From contig JAICXY010000030.1 of the NCBI GenBank assembly GCA_025934495.1, positions 1 through 33,522 on the forward strand: 33,522 nucleotides of DNA. The letters are read 5' to 3'. Position 1 is the first letter of the stretch, and the number at the start of each line of letters is the position of its first letter. Positions 1-9,456 of the stretch are shown piece after piece. The notes below the pieces were generated by a model, which worked only from the letters and a program-made list of their open reading frames with translations, was not told where the DNA came from and made no database searches. The position numbers were made by a program, and so were the translations under genes. This DNA comes from Candidatus Nitrosocosmicus sp. (lineage in GTDB: Archaea > Thermoproteota > Nitrososphaeria > Nitrososphaerales > Nitrososphaeraceae).

Positions 1-445
1 ACCCTTTAGATAAAAAGGTCCTTTGGTGTCCATCTTCTGAACCGATTCGTTTGGATGTTTCATTTCAAAACGTTTGTATTTTCTTTTTATCTTGATAGAC
101 ATCAAATTTAGATTGTATCTCTTTAGAAGATTGTAAATGGTTTTTGTGCCCAAGCTAACTCCATACTTTCTCTTTAATCTATCTTATTCTCATTGGACCA
201 AATCTATTGTCAAGTCTCATATTAAGAATAATCTTTTCCAGTTCCTTGGTTACCTTTACATTCTTGATATTGTGTGGCCTTTTTGATTGGTTTTTTAATC
301 CATCTATGCCATATACATTATAGCGTCTCTTCCATTTGTACCATGTTTGCCTTGAAACTCCAGAAACAGTACAAGTATCTGAAATGCTCTTAGCCGAACG
401 TTCGGGTTCAATTATCATTCTGTATCTGTTTTCTATCATATACAT
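1..445 (-). pseudogene. IS481-type transposase, frameshifted and cut by the window edge
   Basis: The first 88 codons (start at 445) encode a helix-turn-helix front end typical of IS481/IS3-like transposases, with GVSRQTWYKWKRRY, then DGLKNQSKRPH and a RFGPMRIR block. The frame stops at 179. In another frame the protein carries on without gap from about 178 to 1 (RLKRKYGVSLGTKTIYNLLK, later VQKMDTKGPFY). The aspartate in MDTKGPF matches the first catalytic Asp of the DDE core. One extra base, or two missing ones, at about 179-182 therefore kills the gene. The rest of the catalytic core lies outside the window. The family is firm; whether the element is complete beyond the edge cannot be seen. 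Confidence 0.85.
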
Positions 446-453
446 TTGTTATT

Positions 454-473
454 ACACTCTAAGACTAGAGTGT
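454..473. repeat. Perfect hairpin at the probable end of the IS481-type element
   Basis: acactcta - agac - tagagtgt is a perfect 8-bp inverted repeat with a 4-nt loop, 9 bases upstream of the transposase start. Its outer edge reads TGACACTCTA inward, which would suit an IS481-type terminal repeat starting with TG. The other end is outside the window, so the assignment as the element's end is inference. Confidence 0.5.
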
Positions 474-1161
474 CAACTATGTTAAGAAGCTAAAATGCCA
501 ACAATGTGTGGAACTAGTACAATCAGTAAATGTTTGATAACGAAGGGCTTATCATTCCTATTGTAGTTTCAATATCAATTGTTATCCTCAAGGCTAACCA
601 AGGATAAAAGTTCATGGCGAATGGTTACACGGGAATATAAATATCCATATTTGGATGAAAGAAAAAGAAAATTATAATGATAAATTAATAGGTCCATTAT
701 ACATGCAAGAATCACAACCTATCAGGAATATGATCAACCTTTAAATGTATTAGATTTGATCCAAAGAAAGTGGTTATAACAAAACATATGAATTCATTTA
801 CCTATAGATATTAAATCCAGCTATTCTTATAATATACAAGATCCATTACACGCTATAATACAATCCTTGTTTGTCATCATAGTATAATATGTAAATCCAT
901 TAAAAGCAGAACCCCCATTTTAAAAACAAGGGTTCAAGTTACATTCCCGACGGTTTAGATGTTGATTTTTTTATCGATAAATGTTTGAAAATTAAATTGT
1001 AATAGTTGAATCATGAAACAGTATTGATGATAATTTAAATGAAATAGAAAAATAATGAATTCATTTTGGATGTGTTTAAAATTTGGAATTTTGTATATGT
1101 ATCTACATCTTATGACCTAATAGTCTTTATTGATCATTTTCATCTTGACCATAAATCAACT
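474..1161. other. Gene-free stretch, possible decayed coding sequence
   Basis: No intact gene. A short open run around 640-745 on the + strand reads like protein (NDKLIGPLYMQESQP) but is bounded by stops and matches nothing I recognise. No RNA gene or repeat array is seen. Confidence 0.4.
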
Positions 1162-1701
1162 TTATTGTATTAACCAAAGAGTTCTATGTATTTCAGGAGA
1201 TTCTTTATAAATGCCAATTTTATTATTCAGAAATGCCAATTTTTGGTTATTTGTACTATTAAACAAAACTATTCCTTCAAAAGTATAACCTTTGTTCTTG
1301 AATGTTCCTATATCAGAGGATATCCAATTGATCATTTGACCATCTTTGGTTTTAATCACACCATTTCCCTTAGCTTGAATAGAGCCATCAGGGAAATAGG
1401 TGTTAATAAAAGTCATATTATTAGTTACGTTTCCTATGTTTTTCATAACTCCTTTTTCTAAGACGAATTCTTTTGTAACGGTAAATGGTTTGGACGATAT
1501 ATTCTGGCTGGTAAAAAATGAAGATATAATGGCTTGATATACAGGTTTAGATAAATTTAAGGAATTAGTCGGCACTTTTATATCAAAATCGCTGCTGTTC
1601 GATTTGGAGGTTTGACTGTATGATAGTCCAATATTTTCAATAATCACTAAATTAATTGCCAGAACAAGTATAACAATATACAATTGTTTTATTTGAATCA
1701 T
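1162..1701 (-). CDS. Secreted hypothetical protein
   Basis: A 179-residue protein that starts with a classical signal peptide: a short basic start (MIQIKQ), a hydrophobic stretch over about residues 8-27, then a Ser/Asn-rich linker. The mature part contains several N-x-S/T sequons and a beta-rich C-terminal half (IKTKDGQMINWISSDIGTF, then GYTFEGIVLF) that suggests a small beta-barrel or lipocalin-like fold. I recognise the general type as a secreted protein common in Nitrososphaerales but cannot name a family. It stands alone, with decayed sequence on both sides. No function is assigned. Confidence 0.7.
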   Translation of the reverse strand: MIQIKQLYIVILVLAINLVIIENIGLSYSQTSKSNSSDFDIKVPTNSLNLSKPVYQAIISSFFTSQNISSKPFTVTKEFVLEKGVMKNIGNVTNNMTFINTYFPDGSIQAKGNGVIKTKDGQMINWISSDIGTFKNKGYTFEGIVLFNSTNNQKLAFLNNKIGIYKESPEIHRTLWLIQ

Positions 1702-2108
1702 ATCTGAAAGTAATTATAAATCATACATTTATTTTTTTTCTGTCGTACTCAATTTCTATGAGATAACATTATCAATAAACATAGATTATGTAAACAGGGA
1801 TCAAATTTGTTTACCAAATATTAGTTTATAATCTTATTACTGAACACTAGTTTTGATATTTTACTGAAATAAATATTTTTGAAACAACTACTGCTGGTTA
1901 TTTATTAAATAGATTTAAGAATAATATTTGAAATTATATCTAAAATCATCTAACATTCTATATAAATCCTTTCAATTTATTAGTCATGCTAACTTGATTT
2001 CCTAAAATATTTTTATTTATTCAAATACTTGTTTTAATTCACATCCAACAGAATCACACTATTTTGAGTATGATAAAATCTAAAATTTAGAAAAATTTTA
2101 AAACATTA
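1702..2108. other. AT-rich intergenic region
   Basis: No gene, RNA or repeat array recognised. The first bases hold the promoter of the secreted protein on the minus strand, but no TATA box stands out from the AT-rich background. Confidence 0.4.
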
Positions 2109-2253
2109 GATCTCTTGCATAATTATACTCCTATCAAAATTTTGCAGCCTATCGATGAAATTGTATTATATTTACATTTTAATCTGTGGGTTATAATTAA
2201 GAAGTATTCTATTATTAGAAATTTTTCTAATGGTCCTAATTATGCAAGAGATC
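2109..2253. mobile_element. MITE-like element with 17-bp perfect inverted ends
   Basis: GATCTCTTGCATAATTA at 2109-2125 is repeated exactly, in inverse orientation, at 2237-2253, giving a 145-bp unit with no credible gene inside. Near-copies of the same end occur at 23196-23212 (one mismatch) and just before a dead transposase at 17158-17173 (core cttgcataatta). This suggests the ends belong to that transposase's family and that this unit is a non-autonomous derivative. No convincing target-site duplication is seen. Confidence 0.5.
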
Positions 2254-2695
2254 AATTATGTAGTATTAGTGTCATATTCGATAGAAAAATTCCTTAAGTA
2301 AGTTAACAGCTCTTTAAAAACATTGGTAATGTGTATATAAAATATTTGTGATTGTTTTCACAAAATAAAATAATGGAATAAGGTTTTATTTAATGGCACT
2401 TATTTAAAAAATATCTCAAGTAAAACAACTACAAATATTTTACAAATACAATTAGTTAATTGTTTACCTAACTGTTATTAGAGCCGTCATAGATGTAAAA
2501 TACATTTATAATGGTTTGTTGCATATCGAAAATCGGTTAAAACAACAATTTATGTATAACAATAACAATTGAATTTAACTAAACTCGTTGTAAATCCATC
2601 AGCAAAACGTTAACAAATAATGATTAAGATAATCATCCAACGAAGTATTCTTATAGTAACAATGTTTTAATTTATGTAAATATCCTTGTAGAAAA
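2254..2695. other. Gene-free stretch before the DUF72 gene
   Basis: No gene recognised. At about 2292-2311 the sequence ccttaagtaagttaacagct resembles the right end of the IS6/MITE family seen elsewhere in the window (ccttaagttaacagagcc) with a 3-base insertion. No matching left end is visible. Confidence 0.35.
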
Positions 2696-3610
2696 TTGAT
2701 AATTAATTTAATTTATAATTTTGTTGATTCTTTTAATATCTTAATTACTATATATAATCAATTGAATCTCTACGTTGGATGCTCGGGTTGGAGTTACAAG
2801 GGTTGGATGGGAACGTTTTATCCTTCTAATTTAGAAAATAAGAATTGGCTATCATATTACTCTAAATTCTTCAGGTTCGTAGAAGTTGATTCAACTTTCT
2901 ATAGCATTCCTTCTCGATTTATTGTAAGAGGATGGAAGGAAAAGACACCTGATGATTTTAAATTTATTTTAAAATTTCCTAAGAAGATAACACATGATAA
3001 TAAGATGCAGGATGTTTCAAAGGATTTATACGTATTTTTTAAAAATTTAGAACCATTAGTAGATAAAACAATACTTCTATTAATTCAGTTACCTCATTAT
3101 TTAACTGCTAGCAAAAGTTTCGAAGCGTTTGAAAACATGGTAAAAAAATTAGATAGTAGGTTTAAATATGCTTTAGAAGTAAGAGATGAGTCATGGTTTA
3201 ATGGCAATTTGTATGATTTTTTAAGATCTAACAACATAGCATTAACGTGGAGCATAAGAGATGAATTGAAAACTCCTCCTATAATAACATCGGATCAAGT
3301 TTACATTCGTTTTATAGGAGATAGGAGTATAAATGAAAAGGATTTTGGCAAGATTGTAAAGGATAGAAATAAAGAGATGGCCGAATATATAGATATTATA
3401 AATGACAAAGCCGTATTGGAAAATCAAAATGTATCTATTGCCTTTAATAATCATTTTGCTGGGTTTGGTCCAGAATCAGCTAGCACTTTTCTAAAATTAA
3501 TGGATAAACCTGCACCAGAGTGGTCAAAAGAGATAGAACAGAACAAAAATAATAAGACATCAAGTATAGAAAACAGATACCAAACAAGTATGTCTGATTT
3601 TTCCAAATAA
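2696..3610 (+). CDS. DUF72 family protein (TIM-barrel-like, YecE type)
   Basis: Conserved DUF72 landmarks run in order: LYVGCSGWSYKGWMGTFYP near the N-terminus, VEVDSTFYSIPS, LEVRDESWF in the middle, and the terminal INxFNNHFAGFGPESA-type block (here IAFNNHFAGFGPESA). The family is a predicted TIM barrel of unknown biochemical role. The longest frame starts at a TTG at 2696, but the 22 residues before NQLNLYVG are not family-like. The TTG at 2762, right before the conserved LYVG motif, is a likelier start and gives about 282 residues. There is no in-frame ATG upstream. A decayed paralogue fragment lies at 26346-26591. Confidence 0.85.
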   Translation: MIINLIYNFVDSFNILITIYNQLNLYVGCSGWSYKGWMGTFYPSNLENKNWLSYYSKFFRFVEVDSTFYSIPSRFIVRGWKEKTPDDFKFILKFPKKITHDNKMQDVSKDLYVFFKNLEPLVDKTILLLIQLPHYLTASKSFEAFENMVKKLDSRFKYALEVRDESWFNGNLYDFLRSNNIALTWSIRDELKTPPIITSDQVYIRFIGDRSINEKDFGKIVKDRNKEMAEYIDIINDKAVLENQNVSIAFNNHFAGFGPESASTFLKLMDKPAPEWSKEIEQNKNNKTSSIENRYQTSMSDFSK

Positions 3611-3733
3611 TTAACATAATCATTTAAAAATTCTAATTTATCAAGAATATAAATACAGTTTTACATAGAGTAACTCCTAAATAGTTATTCTTTTAATAGC
3701 TATAGGATTTATAGAAATATAACTAAATTAAGA

Positions 3734-3741
3734 CAATTGAG
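3734..3741. repeat. Left 8-bp target-site duplication of the IS6 element
   Basis: CAATTGAG immediately left of the element is repeated exactly at 4432-4439 on its right. IS6-family elements generate 8-bp duplications, so this proves transposition into this site and marks the element's limits. Confidence 0.9.
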
Positions 3742-4431
3742 GGCTCGGTTAACTTAAGGAAATGATATAGCTTAAGATGTTCTATTTAATGTATGTCAAG
3801 TACAAGAAACAGAACACCTTCGGAGTACATTGGCTATGGGCTATATTTGTACTTTCTCTGTTTGTCATTAAGGAACGTTGTAAAGGCATTGTCATTTTTA
3901 CACATTGTCAAGAGAAGTCACGTTGCAATCTGGAATTGGATTCAGAAATATCATCCTCTAAGGATATCCTCACAAAGAAAGAGAATTTCAGAGTTAATAG
4001 TTGACGAGACAGTAATCAAGGTTGGTTCATCAGATTTCATCTGGTTATGGGTTACTATAGAGCCTAAAAACAGGGAAATTCTCACTCTAACTATATCCAA
4101 GGAAAGAAACATGTTTGTTGCTGAAAGATTCCTATCGGGACTGGTTAGTATATATGGAAAGCATCTTACTGTTTCCACAGATGGAGGTACCTGGTATCCC
4201 CAAGCCTGTAGGTTTCTGATGCAAAAACGTCATATCCATTCTTCATTCGAGAAAAGTCTGATAGAAAGAACCATCCAGTACATAAAGGATAGAACTAATG
4301 AATGTTTCGATGACTACTTTCCTTGCAAGAGAAAAGATAAGAAATGTAATCTCTTTCATGTTAAAAATTGGCTCAACCTGTTCGTAAATATACACAACAA
4401 GGAGGTGCTAAACGCCTAAGTTAACAGGACC
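3742..4431 (+). mobile_element. Complete IS6-family insertion sequence, 690 bp
   Basis: Imperfect terminal repeats ggctcggttaacttaagg (3742 on) and, read from the right end, ggtcctgttaacttagg border a single transposase gene. A perfect 8-bp target duplication flanks the unit (3734-3741 and 4432-4439). Intact ends, gene and duplication point to a recent insertion. The two MITEs at 9810 and 23242 and the element at the right window edge share these ends. Confidence 0.92.
3793..4419 (+). CDS. IS6-family transposase (DDE type)
   Basis: 208 residues, the usual size for archaeal IS6-family transposases. The DDE triad can be placed at Asp71 (LIVDETVIKVG), Asp130 (STDGGTWYP) and Glu158 (KSLIERTIQYIKDR), followed by the typical FDDYFPCKRK block and a C-terminal helix. 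The frame is uninterrupted from the ATG at 3793 to the stop 12 bases inside the right end. It cuts and joins its own element's ends by the replicative IS6 route known for the family. It is the only full-length transposase in the window and the plausible source of mobility for the MITEs with matching ends. Confidence 0.93.
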   Translation: MSSTRNRTPSEYIGYGLYLYFLCLSLRNVVKALSFLHIVKRSHVAIWNWIQKYHPLRISSQRKRISELIVDETVIKVGSSDFIWLWVTIEPKNREILTLTISKERNMFVAERFLSGLVSIYGKHLTVSTDGGTWYPQACRFLMQKRHIHSSFEKSLIERTIQYIKDRTNECFDDYFPCKRKDKKCNLFHVKNWLNLFVNIHNKEVLNA

Positions 4432-4570
4432 CAATTGAGATACTATAGAAAATTCTTTTAGAAAAGATAGTGATCGTTTAGTGATATTCGAAAATTTGAT
4501 AAAATAGGCTGAAATACAAGATGTATACTCACGTTAATTCAAAAGAATATCCAATTTCTGTTGTTAATGC

Positions 4571-5225
4571 ATAGATAGCTTAAAAGAGCAAAGAAGAAAA
4601 TTGTTTGATATATCAGAGATTGACGTATTTCTTTCTTTTGAAAATAGAAAAAATCTTTATATTGTTAGTAATGGAGAATTTTATTGTTTAAATAATCGTG
4701 GAATTTTTTATCCCAAAGATTCATGTGTCTCGTGGATTCAACTGAATATCCAATGACCAAAAGAATATAATTTACAACATCCATGGGCAATCGCTATAAA
4801 GGAATAGTTTTTAAATCTCTATTTAATAGATGTCGTTTGCTTTAGGAATTATAAAACACATTAAATAAAAAGACTAAATCTATTTATATTAAATATCAAT
4901 AGGTACATGAGAAAAGGTATCAAAGATTATACTTCTCATAAAAACAAATGATGATTGCTCTGATCAAGGATTATTCTCTTTTTAGTGCCACAGGTGATGA
5001 GATGACAAGATGTTATCTAGACAACAGGCAAAGAAAACAATGAAAAAATATCTGAAACTTTTCTACCGCTTAAAGAAAGAAGCTATTAAAATAAGAGAAT
5101 AATCAAAAGAGTGGTTTGATCGATATATCTGATGCCAATTTGCAGGGTTTTTTAGGAAAAGAATAGAAGAGCTGAAATTGATTCAAAGAGAATCTGTTGA
5201 AAGTGAACTATTAGCAGTAATTTGG
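4571..5225 (+). pseudogene. Decayed coding sequence, first part RadA-paralogue-like
   Basis: At 4571-4756 an open stretch without start codon contains RRKLFDISEIDVFLSF followed by ENRKNLYIV. This lines up with KRKLFSIPEIDNLLNF/SDRKNICIV in the RadA-like pseudogene at 25332-26247, with about 14 of 25 residues identical. Further along, at about 5010-5225, two frames together read like one helical, charged protein (KKYLKLFYRLKKEAIKIRE, then DISDANLQGFFRKRIEELK and QRESVESELLAVIW). I do not recognise that second part. Several stops and frame changes make the region dead. Whether the two parts belong to one gene is unknown. Confidence 0.45.
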
Positions 5226-5426
5226 AATTAAAATCCAAAATTCGAATGCAATAATTGGTTATGGTTACCTCAATATACATTTTTTTATCCCCAATCAAAA
5301 ATTGATTATATTTGAGATTCTTTTAGTCCATATACTTTTTATAAGGATTAATAAATGTTTTAGGATTAGCATTAAAGTCCATTTTTAATTATTATGATTA
5401 TAAAAAATTAAAATTTTATGTGAATT

Positions 5427-6674
5427 TTATTTTAATTTAATTGATTTATACATCAATATAATAAAAATTATTATGGCCATTAAAATCAAAAATCCAGATA
5501 TGCTTGTTAATGATCGTAATATGGAAAATCCATTACCATAAAAATAAGAGATATAAACCATTCCCATAGTTCTTGTTAATAGTGAAACTATTATTAGTAT
5601 CAATGGTATTTTATTGATTTTTTTTACAATAATCGGTTTTCCTAAAATTGGTGCAATCATCATAGGAAAGTAAGAGGCAATAGTGATTCCTATAAACCCT
5701 ATTGCAATAAAATGAATTGATAAATCATAAAACATAATTTTTTTATCAAACATATAGAACAACAATCCTAAAAATAATCCCAAATATAAAAAATAAAAAG
5801 AAATTCTAGTATGATGTAATGTGTAAAGATATCGTTCTTTTTTATCTATTGCAGATTGAAGGATATATTTTTTATTTTCATAATTGTTATACAAGTAAAT
5901 AGAAATGCTAAACATTATAGAAGAAAATATCAAAAATAGATTAAATAAAATAGGCAATACAGTATTATCATTAATAAAAAGTTTTGTGATGCCTAAAATA
6001 AAAGCGATGATCAAAAATAATAAAGACAATATACCAAAGTTTTTCCGCGGTTTGATAAATCCCAAAAATGATGGCAACGTTTTATATTCTATTCCAAATA
6101 TCATAATTATTGGAAACAATAACTGGATTTCTATACCTGTTAATGAATTATCATATAATCTAAATAAATTTAATACAGATATTATCAATAAACATATAGA
6201 AGAAAATCCCACAAAATAATCCGCAGTCCTCAATAATTTTGGTTTGATTTTTAATGTATCAATTATTTTTCCAACAAACAACAATACACCAAAAATTCTA
6301 AAGATCTCAGAAATGAATATGATTCTTTGATTTATTACTGATTCATATATATTGATTGTAGAAACAATGACTAAAAAAGTAGATAGAATGATTGATAAAA
6401 AAGAAATTTTTATTATTGTAATTGAGCCAATAGAAACATTTCTAAATCGGGGTACTATCATAAATCCTATTCCCATGATTAATAAAGTTAGACCACTTTC
6501 TAGTTGAAATATTCCATGTAGGTTAAAAACTGATCCATTAAATACAGGGATATTTACATTTAAAATAAATGCAAACCATATAGTTCCAACAAATGATCCA
6601 ATAAGAATAAAAATTATCGCAGCTATAATAATTGGTAAAAATATATAATTATTTTTAACCAAATCTTTTGACAT
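5427..6674 (-). CDS. NnrS-like polytopic membrane protein
   Basis: 415 residues, almost entirely hydrophobic, with roughly 11-12 membrane segments. Two blocks recall the NnrS family: an early LHGIFQLESGLTLLIMGIGF followed by MIVPRF, and a late LSIHFIAIGFIGITIASYFP followed by MMIAPILGKP, which corresponds to the family's H-A-x4-G motif. NnrS proteins are haem- and copper-containing membrane proteins linked to nitric oxide stress, so such a role would suit a nitrifier, but that is inference. The two conserved histidines (early LHG and late SIHF) are present. The gene is alone on its strand; the start is the ATG at 6674. A different multi-pass family remains possible. Confidence 0.65.
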   Translation of the reverse strand: MSKDLVKNNYIFLPIIIAAIIFILIGSFVGTIWFAFILNVNIPVFNGSVFNLHGIFQLESGLTLLIMGIGFMIVPRFRNVSIGSITIIKISFLSIILSTFLVIVSTINIYESVINQRIIFISEIFRIFGVLLFVGKIIDTLKIKPKLLRTADYFVGFSSICLLIISVLNLFRLYDNSLTGIEIQLLFPIIMIFGIEYKTLPSFLGFIKPRKNFGILSLLFLIIAFILGITKLFINDNTVLPILFNLFLIFSSIMFSISIYLYNNYENKKYILQSAIDKKERYLYTLHHTRISFYFLYLGLFLGLLFYMFDKKIMFYDLSIHFIAIGFIGITIASYFPMMIAPILGKPIIVKKINKIPLILIIVSLLTRTMGMVYISYFYGNGFSILRSLTSISGFLILMAIIIFIILMYKSIKLK

Positions 6675-7277
6675 TTTATTCTATTTGTTAAACTTTTATT
6701 TTTTCCTTCTCTTTAAAAAAATGTATTTTGGGATTCTAAGCAGGTTTTAGATATTACTATTTAGTGAAATATTCTATAATATATCAAAAGATTTATTTTG
6801 AAAAATATACTTTATATTAAAAGTCAAAATATAGTGCATATTATAAGTGAGAATAAATTGAGAGGATATGGATCTCAAGAAAAAAGCATGTTGCTTAAAG
6901 ATTCCATATTAACCTACGATCAAGGGATCAAATATCTTTACAGTTTACTGGTTATGATTGTATCTTACTTTTTATAATTATCATTTAGAAACGATATAAA
7001 CGAGTAATAGGTTACTAAATTAAGTCATTTTCTATTTGCAACTGGATACAAAAATTAAACCCAAAGAAGATATCAAACAAGCAAAAGAAAACTCGATTAT
7101 TATTTGATGGTATTTTCTCTGTTACTTACTATTACTTTTCATGTTTTCACAATGTATTTACGCGCTACCACTAGTTTAAGAAAATTGTTTAGATATTCCC
7201 GATAAAACTCAAGAGAAGAAGACAATTATTGGACACAGCAAAGAGTTTATCAATAATCTTGATATAGAATTAGAGAA
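6675..7277. other. Intergenic, with a possible IS6 transposase fragment
   Basis: At about 7031-7113 the + strand reads ICNWIQKLNPKKIS followed by a lysine-rich stretch, similar to IWNWIQKYHPLRIS in the intact IS6 transposase at 3793. The match covers only about 15 residues, so it is a weak call. Around 6847-6976 another open stretch (LRGYGSQEKSMLLKDSILTY) looks coding but is unrecognised. Confidence 0.35.
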
Positions 7278-7502
7278 ATGAAAAAATGTGAAATTTGCGG
7301 TGGTTCAGGATTATCGGAATCATCTAACACGATATGCCCATTTTGTAATGGTATTAGAGAACCTTCAATGGCTTCAAAAGATTCTATCGCACATCATATT
7401 TGTGGTTGCAATAATACAGATAGAAAGAATTGCCCCTGGTGCAAGAAACCATGTCATCATGATACATCCTTGAGTCCTAGGATATTAATTTCTCCAATGT
7501 AA
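7278..7502 (+). CDS. Small cysteine-rich (zinc-finger-like) protein
   Basis: 74 residues with Cys pairs CEIC-GGSG and CPFC-NG, then CGC, CPWCKKPCHH. The first two pairs, each followed by Gly, resemble the CxxCxGxG knuckles of the DnaJ central domain, so one or two zinc sites are likely. The ATG at 7278 opens directly on the motif. I cannot name a family. It sits between decayed mobile sequences, which lowers confidence that it is expressed, but the regular Cys spacing argues that it is real. Confidence 0.6.
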   Translation: MKKCEICGGSGLSESSNTICPFCNGIREPSMASKDSIAHHICGCNNTDRKNCPWCKKPCHHDTSLSPRILISPM

Positions 7503-7752
7503 TATTCGATCAATAACTACTACAGTTCTAATAAGAAATGGTGGGAAAATGAAGATGTTTGTATAATTTATGTAAAGAATAATAGATTTGATATATAGAA
7601 GGCATGGAAATAATTCAAACAATCTTTTAATACATCTACATAATATTCTAAAGATAACTCTCAATATCATTTTGGATTTAGATGTCCTAAAGATTAGATC
7701 TTGATAAATTAAAGGATTTATCCTCTTTAACATTTTTGGATCATAATCTTAT

Positions 7753-8813
7753 GTTCTTTGTTGCATGATTCCCTTTTTTCAAATGCATTTAGCTAACATT
7801 AACCAAAAAATTGTATAAACCGGCCTGCTGTCGTCTACAACCAATCTTTAGTTAGAAGAGGCGATGAAATATTGCTAGGCTTTGATGTCATTAACAACTG
7901 GGATATTGAACTAAAAGAGATGAACAAAAATAATGTTGGATTAAGAGCCATTTCATTATCCTAATACTTTTCTCCTTCTTCTTCTTCTTGGATATGTCAA
8001 GGCATACTTTCATCTTCCATATAGACAAACTAAAGAAGTATAGCACAAGAGGACATGCTAAAGGAAAAGTAGTACCATCGATCCCCGGATTTTACAATAA
8101 TAAACATAGAAGAATAAACAGATTGGACATCAAAACAAAAGAGGATGATAACAAAAATAAGCAATTCAAAGACGAATATATCGTCATTGCAATAGACAGT
8201 AATGGTATCAAGATAACAAACAGAGGCCAATGGATGGATGAGAGATAAATGGAATGTGAAAAACAACAATAAGAAAGGATATTTGAAAATACATAGCCGT
8301 TAATGTAAAGACAAAGAAGATTCTATCTATGATGAAAGTAACTATTGATGACGAGCATGTACATGATAGCAAGGCGTTATCCGAATTGGTTGATGAGGCC
8401 ATAAAATCAGATAAAAAAATGACAATTGGTAAACTATTTGCAGATGATGGCGCTTATGATGGTAATGAGATTTTTAGGAATCTAGCAGACAATGGATATG
8501 CCTTGCATTAAAATAGAAAGAATTCCAGAATCGAGGGGTGGAAAAAAGGAAAAAACATTCTTAGGAGTTATCAGTGTTAGCTCAAAGAAATGATTTACAA
8601 AAGTGGAAAGAGGATAGCATTAAGCTATGGACAAAGATGGATTGTAGATAGAAACGGTGTTCTCGTCAAAAGAAAGTTTGGAGTATGTATACTCGGTTAA
8701 GCTGAATACATGATACAAGAAATGATGTTAAAGGTGTTATTGTACAAAGTTAATATCTGTTTAAACAAATCAGATAGTAAATTATTGGATTTTAATAATC
8801 ATGCAACAGAGCA
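7753..8813 (+). mobile_element. IS5-family element, degenerate
   Basis: A terminal repeat pair brackets the dead transposase. On the left the bases around 7755-7770 read tctttgttgcatgatt. On the right, read inward from about 8813, they read tgctctgttgcatgatt; the 12 inner bases (tgttgcatgatt) are identical. The unit is about 1.06 kb, the usual size for this family. No clear target duplication was found, so the outermost bases are approximate. Confidence 0.7.
7826..8790 (+). pseudogene. IS5-family transposase with multiple frameshifts
   Basis: The protein can be followed across at least five frame changes: YNQSLVRRGDEILLGFDVIN, then LGYVKAYFHLPYRQTK, RRINRLDIKTKEDDNK, the YIVIAIDSNGIKITNRGQW block with a first catalytic Asp, GYLKIHIAVNVKTKKILSM, then KLFADDGAYDGNEIFRNLA with the second Asp. 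Last comes a C-terminal piece, MIQEMMLKVLLYK. These are hallmarks of IS5-type DDE transposases. Several indels and stops make it non-functional. The longest surviving open pieces are 7988-8248 and 8329-8511. Confidence 0.85.
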
Positions 8814-9009
8814 TTGATAGAGTATACCGCCATATGTCGATTGAAAAAATATAGGATACATGCAGTTCAATCGTAGGTAAAGATAGATTATGAGATTCTC
8901 TTTTTCCTTTCTGATAACCGGTTAATTTATTGATATTTCATATTAATATACCGCGATTAGGGCATAAATAATTAAGATATTCTTGACCTAAGAAGAATTT
9001 CGTCTATAT

Positions 9010-9456
9010 TTATTCTGCAAGTTCAAATAGCATTTTTTTAATAATGGATCTATGACAATGATTTTCATCTATACAATGACAAAGCAGTGTAACAACAGAA
9101 TGTTTTTGAATTAAATCATACTTATGTTGTTGTTCTTGTTCTTGTTGGAGGTGGTTATTCTTTCTATTCTCATGGTCATTTACAAAAAAAGATAAAGTAT
9201 GTAGTAACTGCATAGCTTTGGGATTATTTTTGATTTCACTAATATATCGTTTAGAATATTCGGGCCAGTCTATTTCTTTATCTTTAACGTATTCTTTCCA
9301 CAAATCTTTGCTTGGAGCCAGATCTTTCCACCACTGCTCCCAGTTCTCTTTATATTTTGGAAGATATCTCGGTCTATAGCGAGCTATTAGTACTCTTAAA
9401 CCATCTAAATCTTCTGTAGGTTCCTTCAATGATTTGAGTTTTATCTGGAGTGTCAT
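9010..9456 (-). CDS. DUF488 (YeaO-type) family protein
   Basis: 148 residues matching the DUF488 layout: R-x-R-P-x-Y-L-P near the front, WWKDLAPSKDLWKEY in the first half, W-x-E-Y-x-x-R-Y-x-x-E in the middle and VTLLCHCIDENHCHR near the end. The CHC...HCHR segment is richer in Cys and His than most relatives and could bind a metal. The function of DUF488 proteins is not established. A Gln/Asn/His-rich insertion (about residues 96-112, KNNHLQQEQEQQHKYD) sits before the last strand and looks like a low-complexity expansion. No operon partner; the ATG is at 9456. Confidence 0.8.
   Translation of the reverse strand: MTLQIKLKSLKEPTEDLDGLRVLIARYRPRYLPKYKENWEQWWKDLAPSKDLWKEYVKDKEIDWPEYSKRYISEIKNNPKAMQLLHTLSFFVNDHENRKNNHLQQEQEQQHKYDLIQKHSVVTLLCHCIDENHCHRSIIKKMLFELAE

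Noticed and set aside
2115-2297. 60-residue open frame on the plus strand
   Set aside because: It begins inside the inverted repeat of the MITE-like unit and reads across its other end; AT-rich chance frame.
3777-4004. 75-residue plus-strand frame at the start of the IS6 element
   Set aside because: Shadow of the transposase gene in another frame; the transposase frame has the DDE residues and runs full length.
5905-6219. 104-residue plus-strand frame
   Set aside because: Antisense to the NnrS-like gene, whose hydrophobic pattern is clearly the real coding strand.
7485-7733. 82-residue minus-strand frame
   Set aside because: Low-complexity hydrophobic chance frame between the small zinc-finger-like gene and the IS5 element; no motif.
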